Source: Pseudoalteromonas luteoviolacea (GTDB taxonomy: Bacteria; Pseudomonadota; Gammaproteobacteria; Enterobacterales; Alteromonadaceae). Taken from it: DNA of 64,000 nt. Position 1 is the first letter of the stretch; each line of letters begins with the position of its first letter. Positions 45,064 through 55,846 of the stretch are shown here, in pieces. The DNA lies in NCBI RefSeq assembly GCF_001696455.1, contig NZ_MAUJ01000001.1, positions 806,001 through 870,000 on the forward strand, read 5' to 3'. Position numbers and translations under genes: made by a program. The notes beneath the pieces are model-generated. The model made no database searches and was not told the origin of the DNA. It saw only the letters and a program-made list of their open reading frames with translations.

Positions 45064-47736
45064 ATGCGCTTAAATGGTGTTCAGCGCCTACTTGAAACAG
45101 GTCTAATCGTTAGCACTGCAGCTGCAATTTTTACGCTGTGTGCCTTGATATCATTTGACCCTGCCGATCCTGCTTGGACTCAAGCTGGTGAATTTATAAA
45201 GGTCAACAATATTACGGGGGCTGCGGGAGCTTGGGTTGCAGATATTTTGCTACTTAGCTTTGGCTGGCTGGCATTTTTGGTACCAGCTGCCATGCAATTG
45301 TTCGGTTATTTAATTTTTAAAAAGCCGCATAAACTCCTGCAATTAGACTACACGACACTTGGTTTAAGAGTGATTGGGGCAACTTTGTTTGTCGCATCAG
45401 CCAGCGCCATAAGTAGTATTAACTTTGACGATATTTATACGTTTTCTTCCGGTGGGGTAGTAGGGGACATAGTCGCTGGTGCGATGATGCCTGCTTTTAA
45501 TTTTACCGGCACCTCTATCTTACTGCTGTGTTTTTTCTTTGCAGGTATAACTCTGTTAACTGGCGTGTCTTGGGTAGAGGCTGTCGATTATCTGGGTGAA
45601 AAAGTTGTCAATTTAATTCGGTTTCTATTTTTCAAATTCAAAGAGCGTCAAGCAGGGTCAGTCACACCTGTTGAAGGTAATAAATTGGTAGAAGAGTCTC
45701 CGATAGACGATACTCCTAGTCGCATTTTGACTGACGAAAATGAGACTAAAAACGAAGAAAATGAGCGTGCTCATATTGATGCATCTGAAGCCGAAGAACC
45801 CTCATTAGATTCAGTTCGGGAAAATACGGCTGAAGCGCTACCGAGCTCATCAAAGCCTTTGAAACTAAAAGACAAGCTGTTTTCTGCTGTTGCTCGTAAA
45901 CCAGAACCAAAAGCAGTCGTTGAACCGGCAATCGAGCCTAGTTTTTCTTCTAATCAAAGCGAGTTTGGGGAACCTGTTTCGTCAGATGTGTTTGATGAAC
46001 TTGATCAGATATTAGAGCAAGAAATTAACTTTTCTGCCATCGATGATGAGTCGCTAGATACAGTCGCTGCATTAAATGCATTAGATGACGCAGCAGTTAA
46101 AGAAGAACCTGTTACAAAAGTGGTTTCACCCGCGCGACCGTTAAAACAAAACCAAACTAATTCTGAACCAAAGCCGGCATATCAACCTCCGCCATCAGCA
46201 AAGGAGCAATTTGAAGCACTTCTTGAAGCTGAGCCTCCGGCGGATCCCTTGCCGTCTTTAGATTTGTTAGACAGACCTGACAAAGCCAAGAACCCGATTA
46301 CGAAAGAAGAGTTAGAAACGGTATCAAGGCTCGTTGAAGCTAAACTTTTAGACTTTAATATTCAAGCAGCAGTTGTAGGTGTTTATCCCGGTCCTGTTGT
46401 TACACGCTTTGAGTTAGATTTGGCACCGGGAATAAAGGTGGCAAAAATAACTGGCCTTGCAAAAGATTTAGCACGGTCATTGTCTGCGGTAAGTGTACGT
46501 GTGGTAGAAGTGATTCCAGGCAAAACGTATGTCGGTATAGAGCTACCTAATAAAAATCGTGAAATTGTCCGTTTATCTGAAGTGATTAATGCCCCCAAAT
46601 TTGAACAAAACGCGTCACCTTTGACAATGGTGTTGGGTAAAGATATTGCAGGTGAACCGGTGGTCGCAGATCTGGCGAAAATGCCTCATTTGCTTGTGGC
46701 TGGTACTACCGGTTCAGGTAAGTCAGTTGGCGTTAATGTTATGATATTAAGCTTATTATATAAATCGCCCCCTGAAGACGTACGTATGATAATGATAGAC
46801 CCCAAAATGTTGGAGCTATCTGTGTACGAAGGTATTCCACATTTATTGTGTGAAGTTGTTACGGACATGAAAGAAGCAGCCAATGCACTTCGTTGGTGTG
46901 TGGGTGAAATGGAACGTCGTTACAAATTGATGTCAGCTTTAGGTGTTCGAAATCTTAAAGGTTATAACCAGAAGGTATTGGCTGCAAAAGAAGCTGGGCA
47001 TCCAATTTTGGACCCGCTGTTCAAAGACACGGATGGGATGGCTGATGAACCAGAAGAGCTAGACAAATTGCCTAGCATCGTTGTTGTGATAGATGAATTT
47101 GCTGACATGATGATGATTGTTGGTAAAAAAGTCGAAGAGCTAATCGCGCGTATTGCTCAAAAAGCGCGTGCAGCTGGTATTCATTTGGTCCTTGCGACAC
47201 AGAGACCGTCAGTAGACGTTATTACTGGCTTAATTAAGGCAAATATTCCGACGAGAATGGCGTTTCAGGTTTCTAGTAAAATTGACTCTCGCACCATACT
47301 TGACCAACAGGGTGCAGAAAACCTGCTGGGTATGGGTGATATGCTTTATTTACCTCCTGGAACAAGTGTACCTATTCGTGTGCATGGCGCATTTGTTGAT
47401 GACCACGAAGTGCATGCCGTGGTAAATGATTGGAAAGCCAGAGGTAAGCCTAATTACATAGAAGACATTTTATGTGGAGAAGCAACGGAAGAGATCTTAT
47501 TGCCTGGAGAGCAGCCCGAAGGCGGTGATGAAGAATCAGATCCACTTTATGATGAAGCGGTAGCATTTGTAATCGAAACGGGGAAGGTATCTGTTTCAAG
47601 TGTCCAGCGTAAATTGAGAGTAGGTTATAACCGAGCCGCACGTTTGGTAGAGCAAATGGAAATGTCGGGTGTTGTTAGTGCACCAGGGCACAATGGCGCA
47701 AGAGAAGTATTAGTACCGAAAGGTGGAGCAAATTAG
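45064..47736 (+). CDS. ftsK: DNA translocase FtsK
   Basis: Septum-bound motor that pumps chromosome ends and activates XerCD at dif. Start is ATG at 45064 with CAGG nine bases upstream (in-frame TTG at 45055 is an alternative): 890 residues. Four TM helices in residues 15-170, an acidic linker (about 190-420), alpha and beta motor with Walker A GTTGSGKS and Walker [12 protein letters not shown], and the gamma winged helix ([27 protein letters not shown]) that recognises KOPS. The linker is much shorter than in E. coli (1329 residues in total) but common in other genera. Confidence 0.96.
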   Translation: MRLNGVQRLLETGLIVSTAAAIFTLCALISFDPADPAWTQAGEFIKVNNITGAAGAWVADILLLSFGWLAFLVPAAMQLFGYLIFKKPHKLLQLDYTTLGLRVIGATLFVASASAISSINFDDIYTFSSGGVVGDIVAGAMMPAFNFTGTSILLLCFFFAGITLLTGVSWVEAVDYLGEKVVNLIRFLFFKFKERQAGSVTPVEGNKLVEESPIDDTPSRILTDENETKNEENERAHIDASEAEEPSLDSVRENTAEALPSSSKPLKLKDKLFSAVARKPEPKAVVEPAIEPSFSSNQSEFGEPVSSDVFDELDQILEQEINFSAIDDESLDTVAALNALDDAAVKEEPVTKVVSPARPLKQNQTNSEPKPAYQPPPSAKEQFEALLEAEPPADPLPSLDLLDRPDKAKNPITKEELETVSRLVEAKLLDFNIQAAVVGVYPGPVVTRFELDLAPGIKVAKITGLAKDLARSLSAVSVRVVEVIPGKTYVGIELPNKNREIVRLSEVINAPKFEQNASPLTMVLGKDIAGEPVVADLAKMPHLLVAGTTGSGKSVGVNVMILSLLYKSPPEDVRMIMIDPKMLELSVYEGIPHLLCEVVTDMKEAANALRWCVGEMERRYKLMSALGVRNLKGYNQKVLAAKEAGHPILDPLFKDTDGMADEPEELDKLPSIVVVIDEFADMMMIVGKKVEELIARIAQKARAAGIHLVLATQRPSVDVITGLIKANIPTRMAFQVSSKIDSRTILDQQGAENLLGMGDMLYLPPGTSVPIRVHGAFVDDHEVHAVVNDWKARGKPNYIEDILCGEATEEILLPGEQPEGGDEESDPLYDEAVAFVIETGKVSVSSVQRKLRVGYNRAARLVEQMEMSGVVSAPGHNGAREVLVPKGGAN

Positions 47737-47737
47737 A

Positions 47738-48367
47738 ATGAAGTTTAAATCAATAGCCTTAGTACTGGGTGTAACAATTGGCGCAATGTCACAGGCAGTC
47801 GCAAGTGACGCAGAAGCACTAAAGTCAAAATTGAAAGCGTTAAACACATTTCAAGCAGACTTTAAACAACAAGTTAAAGACGAAGATGGTACGTTGCTGC
47901 AAGATGGAGAAGGAAATATAGCGCTTAAATACCCATCAAAGATCAGATGGGAGCAGACAGCGCCAGATGAAACTCTACTTGTTTCTGATGGAAAAAAGAC
48001 ATTTTATTTTGATAGCTTTGCCGAGCAAGTTACTGTCATGAAAACTGCAGGTTTGATAGACACAACGCCTTTTGTGTTGTTAACCACTCAAGACAAGTCG
48101 CAATGGCAGAAATATTCAGTAGAGAAGACTGAGGTCGGCTATCGAGTTTCACCAAAGAAAAACGTCGAATCTCAAGTAGAGTTGTTAGATATCGTCTTTA
48201 AGAAGCAGGGGATTGAAATTGACTCTATTCGTATCAAAGATGCTTCTGGCCAAACATCTACGTTTAAGTTTGCCAACAGTAAAACGAACCTAGAGTTAGA
48301 TGACGCATCATTTACTTTTAAAATTCCACACGGGGTGGTCATAGACGACCAAACAGAAAGTGACTAA
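47738..48367 (+). CDS. lolA: Outer-membrane lipoprotein carrier LolA
   Basis: Periplasmic chaperone that takes lipoproteins from LolCDE to LolB. From the ATG at 47738 it has 209 residues with a signal peptide ending AVA(S); the mature part reads [34 protein letters not shown] and PFVLLTTQ, typical of LolA. One base after the ftsK stop, with GGTGGAG upstream inside ftsK. Overlaps rarA by eight bases. Confidence 0.95.
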   Translation: MKFKSIALVLGVTIGAMSQAVASDAEALKSKLKALNTFQADFKQQVKDEDGTLLQDGEGNIALKYPSKIRWEQTAPDETLLVSDGKKTFYFDSFAEQVTVMKTAGLIDTTPFVLLTTQDKSQWQKYSVEKTEVGYRVSPKKNVESQVELLDIVFKKQGIEIDSIRIKDASGQTSTFKFANSKTNLELDDASFTFKIPHGVVIDDQTESD

Positions 48368-49715
48368 CTTAGGATTCGATTTTTCACCAGATGTTAGACC
48401 TTTGGCCGCTAGAATGCGGCCAAAATCGTTACAGGCCTACATTGGTCAGACACATATCCTAGCCAAAGGATCGGTTTTGTATCGCGCGATAGAGCAAGGT
48501 AAATGCCACAGTTTAGTACTTTGGGGGCCACCAGGCGTTGGCAAAACAACTTTGGCTGAGATTATTGCTCACCATGCGGATGCTGAGCTTGCAAAGCTTT
48601 CGGCGGTGACTGCGGGCGTTAAAGAAATCAGGGAAGTTGTCTTAGAAGCTAAAAGCCGTCTATCTCAATCGGGTCGCAGAACTTTATTATTTGTTGACGA
48701 GGTCCATCGATTCAATAAATCTCAGCAAGATGCATTTTTACCACATATTGAAGACGGCACATTTGTGTTTATTGGGGCAACAACCGAAAACCCGTCTTTT
48801 GCGCTCAATAACGCGATTTTATCGAGAGCTCGGGTGTATACGCTTAAGTCACTGACTGTTGAGGAACTTACACATGCCTTAAACAGGGCCTTGCAAGAGG
48901 ATGAGCAATTAAGCAAAGTTAAGGTTGTGATTGCGCCTCAAGCAATGTTAGCAATCGCAAAAGCGGCAGATGGTGATACCCGAAGAGCGTTAAATCTTTT
49001 GGAGCAGGCTGTTGACTTGGGTACACAACATGATGGCCATATTGAAGTCGATAGCAAAGTACTAGAGCAAATCCTACCGAGTCACTTGGCTAAATATGAT
49101 AAAGGCGGTGATATATATTACGATTTAATCTCTGCTTTTCATAAATCAGTTAGAGGAAGCGCACCTGATGCTGCGCTTTATTGGTACTGCCGGATCCTCG
49201 CTGGTGGCGGAGATCCGCTTTATGTTGCGCGTCGGCTACTTGCAATTGCCACCGAGGATATTGGCAATGCGGATCCAAGGGCGATGCAAGTTGCGTTAAA
49301 TGCGTGGGATATCTATCACCGTGTCGGACCTGCCGAAGGTGAACGAGCCATTGCGCAAGCGACTCTTTATCTTGCCAGTGCAGCCAAAAGTAATGCGGTC
49401 TACACGGCATTTAAACAAGCTAAACGTGATGCAGCGTCAGATCCTGATTTACCCGTGCCTGAGCATCTGCGCAACGCGCCAACGAAATTGATGAAAGAAA
49501 TGGGCTTTGGGGAAGAGTATCGTTACGCGCATGATGAACAAGGGGCGTATGCAGCCGGTGAAAATTATTTTCCTGAAGCTGTATCGGATAGGCAATACTA
49601 TTTTCCCACCGATAGAGGACTCGAAAAACAAATTGGAGAGAAGCTCAATTATCTCAAATCGCTTGATGCAACAAGTAGCCGACAAAGATATGGAAAATTC
49701 CCGGATAAATCCTAG
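48360..49715 (+). CDS. rarA: Replication-associated recombination protein RarA (MgsA)
   Basis: AAA+ ATPase acting at stalled forks and loading or unloading partners. 451 residues (E. coli 447). [15 protein letters not shown], Walker [13 protein letters not shown], Walker [22 protein letters not shown], sensor motifs ATTENPSF and [11 protein letters not shown], then a C-terminal oligomerisation domain. GTG start overlaps the end of lolA by eight bases, and the stop abuts the crcB start. Confidence 0.95.
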   Translation: MTNLGFDFSPDVRPLAARMRPKSLQAYIGQTHILAKGSVLYRAIEQGKCHSLVLWGPPGVGKTTLAEIIAHHADAELAKLSAVTAGVKEIREVVLEAKSRLSQSGRRTLLFVDEVHRFNKSQQDAFLPHIEDGTFVFIGATTENPSFALNNAILSRARVYTLKSLTVEELTHALNRALQEDEQLSKVKVVIAPQAMLAIAKAADGDTRRALNLLEQAVDLGTQHDGHIEVDSKVLEQILPSHLAKYDKGGDIYYDLISAFHKSVRGSAPDAALYWYCRILAGGGDPLYVARRLLAIATEDIGNADPRAMQVALNAWDIYHRVGPAEGERAIAQATLYLASAAKSNAVYTAFKQAKRDAASDPDLPVPEHLRNAPTKLMKEMGFGEEYRYAHDEQGAYAAGENYFPEAVSDRQYYFPTDRGLEKQIGEKLNYLKSLDATSSRQRYGKFPDKS

Positions 49716-51402
<1,687 letters not shown>

Positions 51403-51418
51403 CTTAGACAAGTTATTG

Positions 51419-51449
51419 AAAAAAGGCCGCTATCTAGCGGCCTTTTTTA
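51419..51449 (+). terminator. Rho-independent terminator after serS
   Basis: GGCCGC and GCGGCC pair around six bases, with six or more A before and T6 after. Confidence 0.93.
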
Positions 51450-51932
51450 TGACAAAATAATGAATGTTTTTTTACATGATATTAGATTATTTTAATTTGA
51501 TTTCTTATTTGTATCGAGAGGTATAATCTAAATAATTTCTAAAATTGGATATTTCTACCTTTTTGCAATGATCGTCTATTGTTCTTATCGTTAAAACATT
51601 GCATGTGATTCTGATCTGTGATTAATTGAGTCTTGAGGTTTGGCCATTCCTACTGAATAAGCAATGCGCGCAAAAATTTATCTGCGAGCAGGGTGCTTAT
51701 TGTTACCATTATTGCAAAACTAAATTTTGATTCTATCCGATATAGTTTGGCGTAATTCTGTGCAACGAGTGTTTAACTAATTAAGCTAATATCGCAATTT
51801 ATACGAGGTACTTCTCACACTAGCTGAGTTCAAAACACAAAGAAGTTGAAAATTACGGTTGCGTTAACTATTTATTAAATGTGGATGTCATAAGACTAAA
51901 GCAATCAAAAATTAAAGGTGAGGAATTTACCT
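51450..51932. other. Upstream region of rmf, no gene seen
   Basis: 480 bases, AT-rich. It must hold the rmf promoter. An inverted repeat at 51656-51701 (AATAAGCA/TGCTTATT) is the only structure seen; no RNA gene or other ORF is credible. Confidence 0.6.
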
Positions 51933-52103
51933 ATGAAGAGACAGAAAAGAGACCGTTTAGAGAGAGCACACTCACAGGGATTTAAGGCAGGTTTAGCAGG
52001 GCGGTCTAAAGATTTATGTCCATATCAGCAAATTGAGCACAGATCAGAATGGTTAGGTGGCTGGCGAGAGGCCATAGACAATCGCAACATGTTTAAAACG
52101 TAA
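51933..52103 (+). CDS. rmf: Ribosome modulation factor
   Basis: Small basic protein that joins 70S ribosomes into inactive 100S dimers in stationary phase. The ATG at 51933 gives 56 residues, MKRQKRDRLERAHSQGFKAG through CPYQQIEHRSEWLGGWREA, nearly as in E. coli RMF; GGTGAGGA lies about 10 bases before. An in-frame upstream start would add five residues only. Convergent with fabA, the same pairing as in enterobacteria. Confidence 0.97.
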   Translation: MKRQKRDRLERAHSQGFKAGLAGRSKDLCPYQQIEHRSEWLGGWREAIDNRNMFKT

Positions 52104-52129
52104 AACAAAACCGTCAACGAATTTGAGTA

Positions 52130-52162
52130 AAAAAAAGCCCCTGAACTAGGGGCTTGTTTTTT
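52130..52162. terminator. Bidirectional terminator between rmf and fabA
   Basis: AAGCCCCT and AGGGGCTT pair around five bases; T-runs follow on both strands (T6 plus, T8 minus). Confidence 0.93.
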
Positions 52163-52174
52163 AATGGGTTATCA

Positions 52175-52699
52175 TTAAAAAGCACTTGTGTCTTGGAATA
52201 GACCTACTTTTAAGTCTTTTGCTTCGTAGATAACACGACCATCTACTTCAACAACGCCATCAGCTAGTCCCATGAATAGTTTGCGCTTGATAACACGCTT
52301 CATGTTTACACGATAAGTTACTTTCTTAGCTGTCGGCAAGATTTGACCCGTGAATTTAACTTCGCCTACGCCTAGTGCTCGTCCTAAACCTGGGCCACCT
52401 GACCACCCTAGGAAGAAGCCAACAATTTGCCACATTGCGTCAAGACCTAGGCACCCTGGCATTACCGGGTCACCACGGAAGTGGCAGTCGAAGAACCAAA
52501 GGTCTGGGTTGATGTCCAGTTCAGCGATGATCTCGCCTTTGCCGAATTCACCGCCGTCTTCGTTGATTTCGACAATTCGATCCATCATCAACATGTTGTC
52601 GATAGGTAGGCGGCAATTGTTTTCACCAAACATCTTTCCTTCAGCACAAAGGATTAGTTCTTCTTTTGTATAGCTATTTTTAGGTTCCATAGTCTTCAT
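52175..52699 (-). CDS. fabA: 3-hydroxydecanoyl-ACP dehydratase/isomerase
   Basis: Dehydrates 3-hydroxyacyl-ACP and isomerises trans-2- to cis-3-decenoyl-ACP, committing chains to unsaturated fatty acids. 174 residues with the FabA signatures [12 protein letters not shown], the catalytic His in [13 protein letters not shown] and the Asp in [10 protein letters not shown]-terminus FQDTSAF as in E. coli. Start at 52699 or 52690. The palindrome at 52725-52744 is a likely FabR-type operator. Confidence 0.98.
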   Translation of the reverse strand: MKTMEPKNSYTKEELILCAEGKMFGENNCRLPIDNMLMMDRIVEINEDGGEFGKGEIIAELDINPDLWFFDCHFRGDPVMPGCLGLDAMWQIVGFFLGWSGGPGLGRALGVGEVKFTGQILPTAKKVTYRVNMKRVIKRKLFMGLADGVVEVDGRVIYEAKDLKVGLFQDTSAF

Positions 52700-52724
52700 T
52701 CTTTATTTCTAATTGCGGGTACTC

Positions 52725-52744
52725 TAGCGTACACTTGTACGCTA
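52725..52744 (-). promoter_or_regulatory. FabR/DesT-type operator upstream of fabA
   Basis: TAGCGTACACTTGTACGCTA is symmetric except at the two central bases: halves TAGCGTACA and TGTACGCTA. The E. coli FabR site in front of fabA and fabB has the same AGCGTACA half. It lies 26 bases before the fabA start. The regulator is not in the window. Confidence 0.75.
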
Positions 52745-52881
52745 AACAACTCTGAACAGTTAAATTTTTACTTAGAATAGTCGTCAACAGCATTAAAGTT
52801 AATTCTCTTTACGATTAACGCGATTTTTGGTTGAAAAAACTTTATAATCAGTTTGTTTTGTTAGAAATTTAATGGAAGTTT

Positions 52882-53736
52882 ATGATCCTTTTTGTAGATG
52901 CCTTAACGGTAATAGATTTTTCTTACTTATGTGCCAAGCGCGGAGCAGTTGGTGAAAGTTGGATTGTAGATATGACTTTGCATGGTCAGTTGAATGAAGA
53001 GTCAATGGTACTAGACTTTGCAAAAGTAAAAAAACAAATCAAAAGTATCATCGACAATACAATAGATCATAAGCTGGCCATTCCTTCTAAATTAGATTGC
53101 CAGTTTGAACAGAATGATGGCCGAGTAGCTTTTGACTACTATTTCAACGATCACCACTTAGCAATGAGTGCGCCTGACGAGGCCGTTTGTATCGTGGAAG
53201 GTGAGCAGATTGATATCGAATCTGTGATTGCATTTCTCAAAGCACAAATTTTGCCAGAAATGCCTGATAACGTTAAAGATATTGAGATTGCATTACGCCC
53301 AGAAGAAACGAGCAGTTTTTATTATCACTATAGTCATGGGTTGAAAAAACATGACGGGAATTGCCAGCGAATTATCCATGGTCACCGTTCATTAATTGGT
53401 ATTTTCTTTGATGGGGTTAGCATGCCTCGATTGCAAAAAGAATGGTCCCAAAAGTGGGAAGATATTTATTTAGGCACCCAAGAAGATTTAATTGAGCACG
53501 CTCAATTAAAGTATATTACAGCTATTGATGATGACTATGCTTTTGCCTATGAATCCACTCAAGGTTACTTCGAAATGAGCATCAGTCAGCAAAGGTGCGA
53601 GATTTTACCTTGTGATACAACAGTCGAGTGCATTGCAGACTATTTGGCAACAGAGATTAAAAATACTTATCCAGACAAACAAGTTAAGGTACGTGCATAC
53701 GAAGGTGTTGGCAAAGGAGCGATAGCTTATGCATAA
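52882..53736 (+). CDS. 6-pyruvoyl-tetrahydropterin synthase (QueD)-like protein, extended
   Basis: 284 residues, about twice a normal QueD/PTPS. The N-terminal part (MILFVDALTVIDFSYL, LHGQLNEESMVLDFAKVKKQIKS) resembles the strand-helix of QueD with its conserved DF. The middle to C-terminal part holds a second similar unit with the zinc and catalytic candidates H152, H157, C161, H166 and H168 (HGLKKHDGNCQRIIHGHRS). One active unit and one degenerate unit is the simple reading; the exact reaction is unknown. Operon with an M23 peptidase, which overlaps by eight bases, and a thioesterase. Confidence 0.8.
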   Translation: MILFVDALTVIDFSYLCAKRGAVGESWIVDMTLHGQLNEESMVLDFAKVKKQIKSIIDNTIDHKLAIPSKLDCQFEQNDGRVAFDYYFNDHHLAMSAPDEAVCIVEGEQIDIESVIAFLKAQILPEMPDNVKDIEIALRPEETSSFYYHYSHGLKKHDGNCQRIIHGHRSLIGIFFDGVSMPRLQKEWSQKWEDIYLGTQEDLIEHAQLKYITAIDDDYAFAYESTQGYFEMSISQQRCEILPCDTTVECIADYLATEIKNTYPDKQVKVRAYEGVGKGAIAYA

Positions 53737-54547
53737 ACTGTTTCTCGCGCTTGGGGCTTGCTTGGCATTGAGTGCGCAAGCAGTAGAACTTAAAGGGCAC
53801 CTTACGCAGGGTGGAATGGTAACTGGCACTATTGAAGATGCAAAGTCGGTATCCTTCAACGGTCAGCCTCTGCAATTAACGTCAAATGGCAAATTTGTGT
53901 TCGGATTTGGGCGTGACGCTAAATCAGAACATACGCTATCGTGGGTCGATTTAAACGGCAAAAAGCAGTCTAAACAGTTGCTCATTACTAGCCGTGATTA
54001 CGACATTGACAGAATAACTGGTGTAGCCAAAAAATATGTTTCACCTCCTAAGGAGGTACTTAAGCGAATTCGCAGCGATGCAGCTAAAGTAAGTGCTGCT
54101 AGGGCAAAAGCGAGTACACTAGAATATTTTGATAAGCCAGTGTACAGGCCAGCTAAAGGTAGAATCTCAGGTGTTTATGGCAGCCAACGATACTTCAATG
54201 GCGAGCCACGCAGACCGCATTTTGGTTTAGACATTGCCAATAAAACTGGCACGCCTATTTGGGCCCCATTGTCTGGCACAGTGGTGTTAGCTGAACCAGA
54301 TTTATATTACAGCGGTGGTACTCTCATTCTCGACCATGGCTACGGGATTACCTCAACTTATATTCATATGAGCAAGTTACATGTAAAAGTGGGTGACAAG
54401 GTCAATACCGGCGAGCTGATTGGAGATATCGGAGCGACAGGTCGTGTGACGGGTCCACATTTAGATTGGCGTTTTAACTGGTTCGGGGAGCGTTTAGACC
54501 CTGAGCTATTAATGATTGATAAATTAGCAAACAGTAAAAAGCAGTAA
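53729..54547 (+). CDS. M23-family (LytM) periplasmic peptidase
   Basis: 272 residues with a signal peptide ending AQA (near 18). Zinc site His/Asp in RRPHFGLDIANKTGTPI and the HxH in GPHLDWRF; the glycine-rich GTLILDHGYGITSTYIHMSKL segment is typical of active LytM domains, so it should cleave peptidoglycan cross-bridges. N-terminal ~100 residues are unassigned. Start overlaps the PTPS-like gene. Confidence 0.9.
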   Translation: MHKLFLALGACLALSAQAVELKGHLTQGGMVTGTIEDAKSVSFNGQPLQLTSNGKFVFGFGRDAKSEHTLSWVDLNGKKQSKQLLITSRDYDIDRITGVAKKYVSPPKEVLKRIRSDAAKVSAARAKASTLEYFDKPVYRPAKGRISGVYGSQRYFNGEPRRPHFGLDIANKTGTPIWAPLSGTVVLAEPDLYYSGGTLILDHGYGITSTYIHMSKLHVKVGDKVNTGELIGDIGATGRVTGPHLDWRFNWFGERLDPELLMIDKLANSKKQ

Positions 54548-54551
54548 ATAA

Positions 54552-54983
54552 ATGACAGATTTAGAAAGAGATGCGGTGATCAAAAAGCGTATTGAAGACT
54601 CTACAACTTCAGTAACAAAAACCGTTTTCCCTGGTAGAACAAACCACCATAATACTCTTTTTGGTGGAGACGCACTGGCTTGGATGGATGAAGTTGCTTT
54701 TATTGCTGCAACACGATTTTGTCGTAAGCCGCTGGTTACGATTTCTTCAGACCGCGTTGATTTTAAAGAAGCAATTCCCGCAGGTACTTTTGCAGAGTTG
54801 GTTTCAAAAGTTGTGCACGTAGGTAATACGAGTTTGAAAGTAGAAGTTCAGATCTTCTTAGAAACAATGCACAAAGATGATAAGCACCTAGCTATCTCAG
54901 GTAATTTTACATTTGTAGCCGTTGATGATAATCACCGCCCAACGCCTGTTGTGTGTGAAAAAATGCTGAATGGTTTTCAGTAA
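54552..54983 (+). CDS. Acyl-CoA thioesterase (hotdog fold, YciA/ACOT-like)
   Basis: 143 residues. TVFPGRTNHHNTLFGGDALAWMDEVAFIAA is the conserved hotdog region with the catalytic Asn/Asp and the GG of the family, followed by TISSDRVDFKEAIPAG and the terminal FVAVD. Hydrolyses acyl-CoAs; chain length unknown. Four bases after the M23 gene, so probably the last gene of the operon. Confidence 0.88.
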   Translation: MTDLERDAVIKKRIEDSTTSVTKTVFPGRTNHHNTLFGGDALAWMDEVAFIAATRFCRKPLVTISSDRVDFKEAIPAGTFAELVSKVVHVGNTSLKVEVQIFLETMHKDDKHLAISGNFTFVAVDDNHRPTPVVCEKMLNGFQ

Positions 54984-55408
54984 CGCGTTCAATGGGGATT
55001 GAGCTTTACTTAAGAGCCTCTCCCCATCTCTATATTACTTTGCGAAAAAACAGTAAAAGCAAATTCATTTTTTTGAACTTATCTTAAATATCCCAATTCT
55101 TACCTTATTCAAAAAATCAATAGCTTAATTTTAATCAGGCATTGAGCTAATGCTATACCTACTGATTGTACAGGGTTTTTCCGTGATGGCTGAGGAGGAT
55201 AATAACTTCAACTTTACAGTATTATGCAGGAGGAGAAAGCGCGTTTATCTATGCTGAGAAAGATTCATAAAAATTTAATGTGCGAGTTTTTCATTTTGAA
55301 TGCTGCACATATGGCATCGGTATTTTTTCAGAGAAGAATAATCAATCGTGCTTTTAAATACTGTTCTACACTTATCTTTGGTTGATACTAATGGTTAAGG
55401 AGGCAGTG
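54984..55408. other. Gene-poor stretch before a small hypothetical gene
   Basis: 425 bases. A weak inverted repeat (ATGGGGA / TCCCCAT) lies near the start, just after the thioesterase, perhaps a terminator without a U-run. A 23-codon ORF at 55186-55257 (starting MAEEDNNFNF) is the only short frame with some ribosome-site support; not annotated as a gene. Confidence 0.45.
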
Positions 55409-55702
55409 ATGATTTCTGTACATAGAGAGTATTGTTTATCGGGTGACAAGAACTTGCATGCTCATGTTGAAGTGTATCCAACGGGCACTTTAGATGTGGA
55501 TATTGTTGAGCTTCACGAGCATCACACAACTCAATTTAACAATATAAAGTATGAACATAACGGTGCCGATATTGCGTTAACGGGCAAAGAGGGAGCAGTG
55601 ACTTGGCAGGTTGTTTTAAAAGAGCGAGATGCAAGAGAGTTGTCTCATTTGATTGCTGATGCAAATGAGGAATACGAAATTTTAATGCGTGACTTGGGGT
55701 AA
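55409..55702 (+). CDS. Small hypothetical protein
   Basis: 97 residues from the ATG at 55409 (AAGGAGG six bases upstream, the best ribosome site in the area; an earlier in-frame start is less likely). Mostly beta with a terminal helix: LHAHVEVYPTGTLDVDIVELHEHHTTQ and RDARELSHLIADANEEYEIL. His-rich in the middle. No signal or TM. Family not recognised. Confidence 0.6.
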   Translation: MISVHREYCLSGDKNLHAHVEVYPTGTLDVDIVELHEHHTTQFNNIKYEHNGADIALTGKEGAVTWQVVLKERDARELSHLIADANEEYEILMRDLG

Positions 55703-55786
55703 ATACTTTTTGAGTATGGCTGCTTGAAAGTAGGAAGTTATTTAGCACCGATTCGTGGGCCTTATGGTGCAAAATCATAGTTTCTC

Positions 55787-55818
55787 AAATAAAAATGGCT
55801 GGGATTTAAACCCAGCCA
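55787..55818 (-). terminator. Rho-independent terminator after the S41 gene
   Basis: On the minus strand TGGCTGGG, a seven-base loop, CCCAGCCA and TTTTTATTT. Confidence 0.9.
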
Positions 55819-55846
55819 CAGTGTCTAATAAGTAATTAAATATTAA

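Noticed and set aside
51604..51625. TGTGATTCTGATCTGTGA as a CRP site before rmf
   Set aside because: The two TGTGA units are direct, not inverted, repeats, so it does not match the CRP palindrome.
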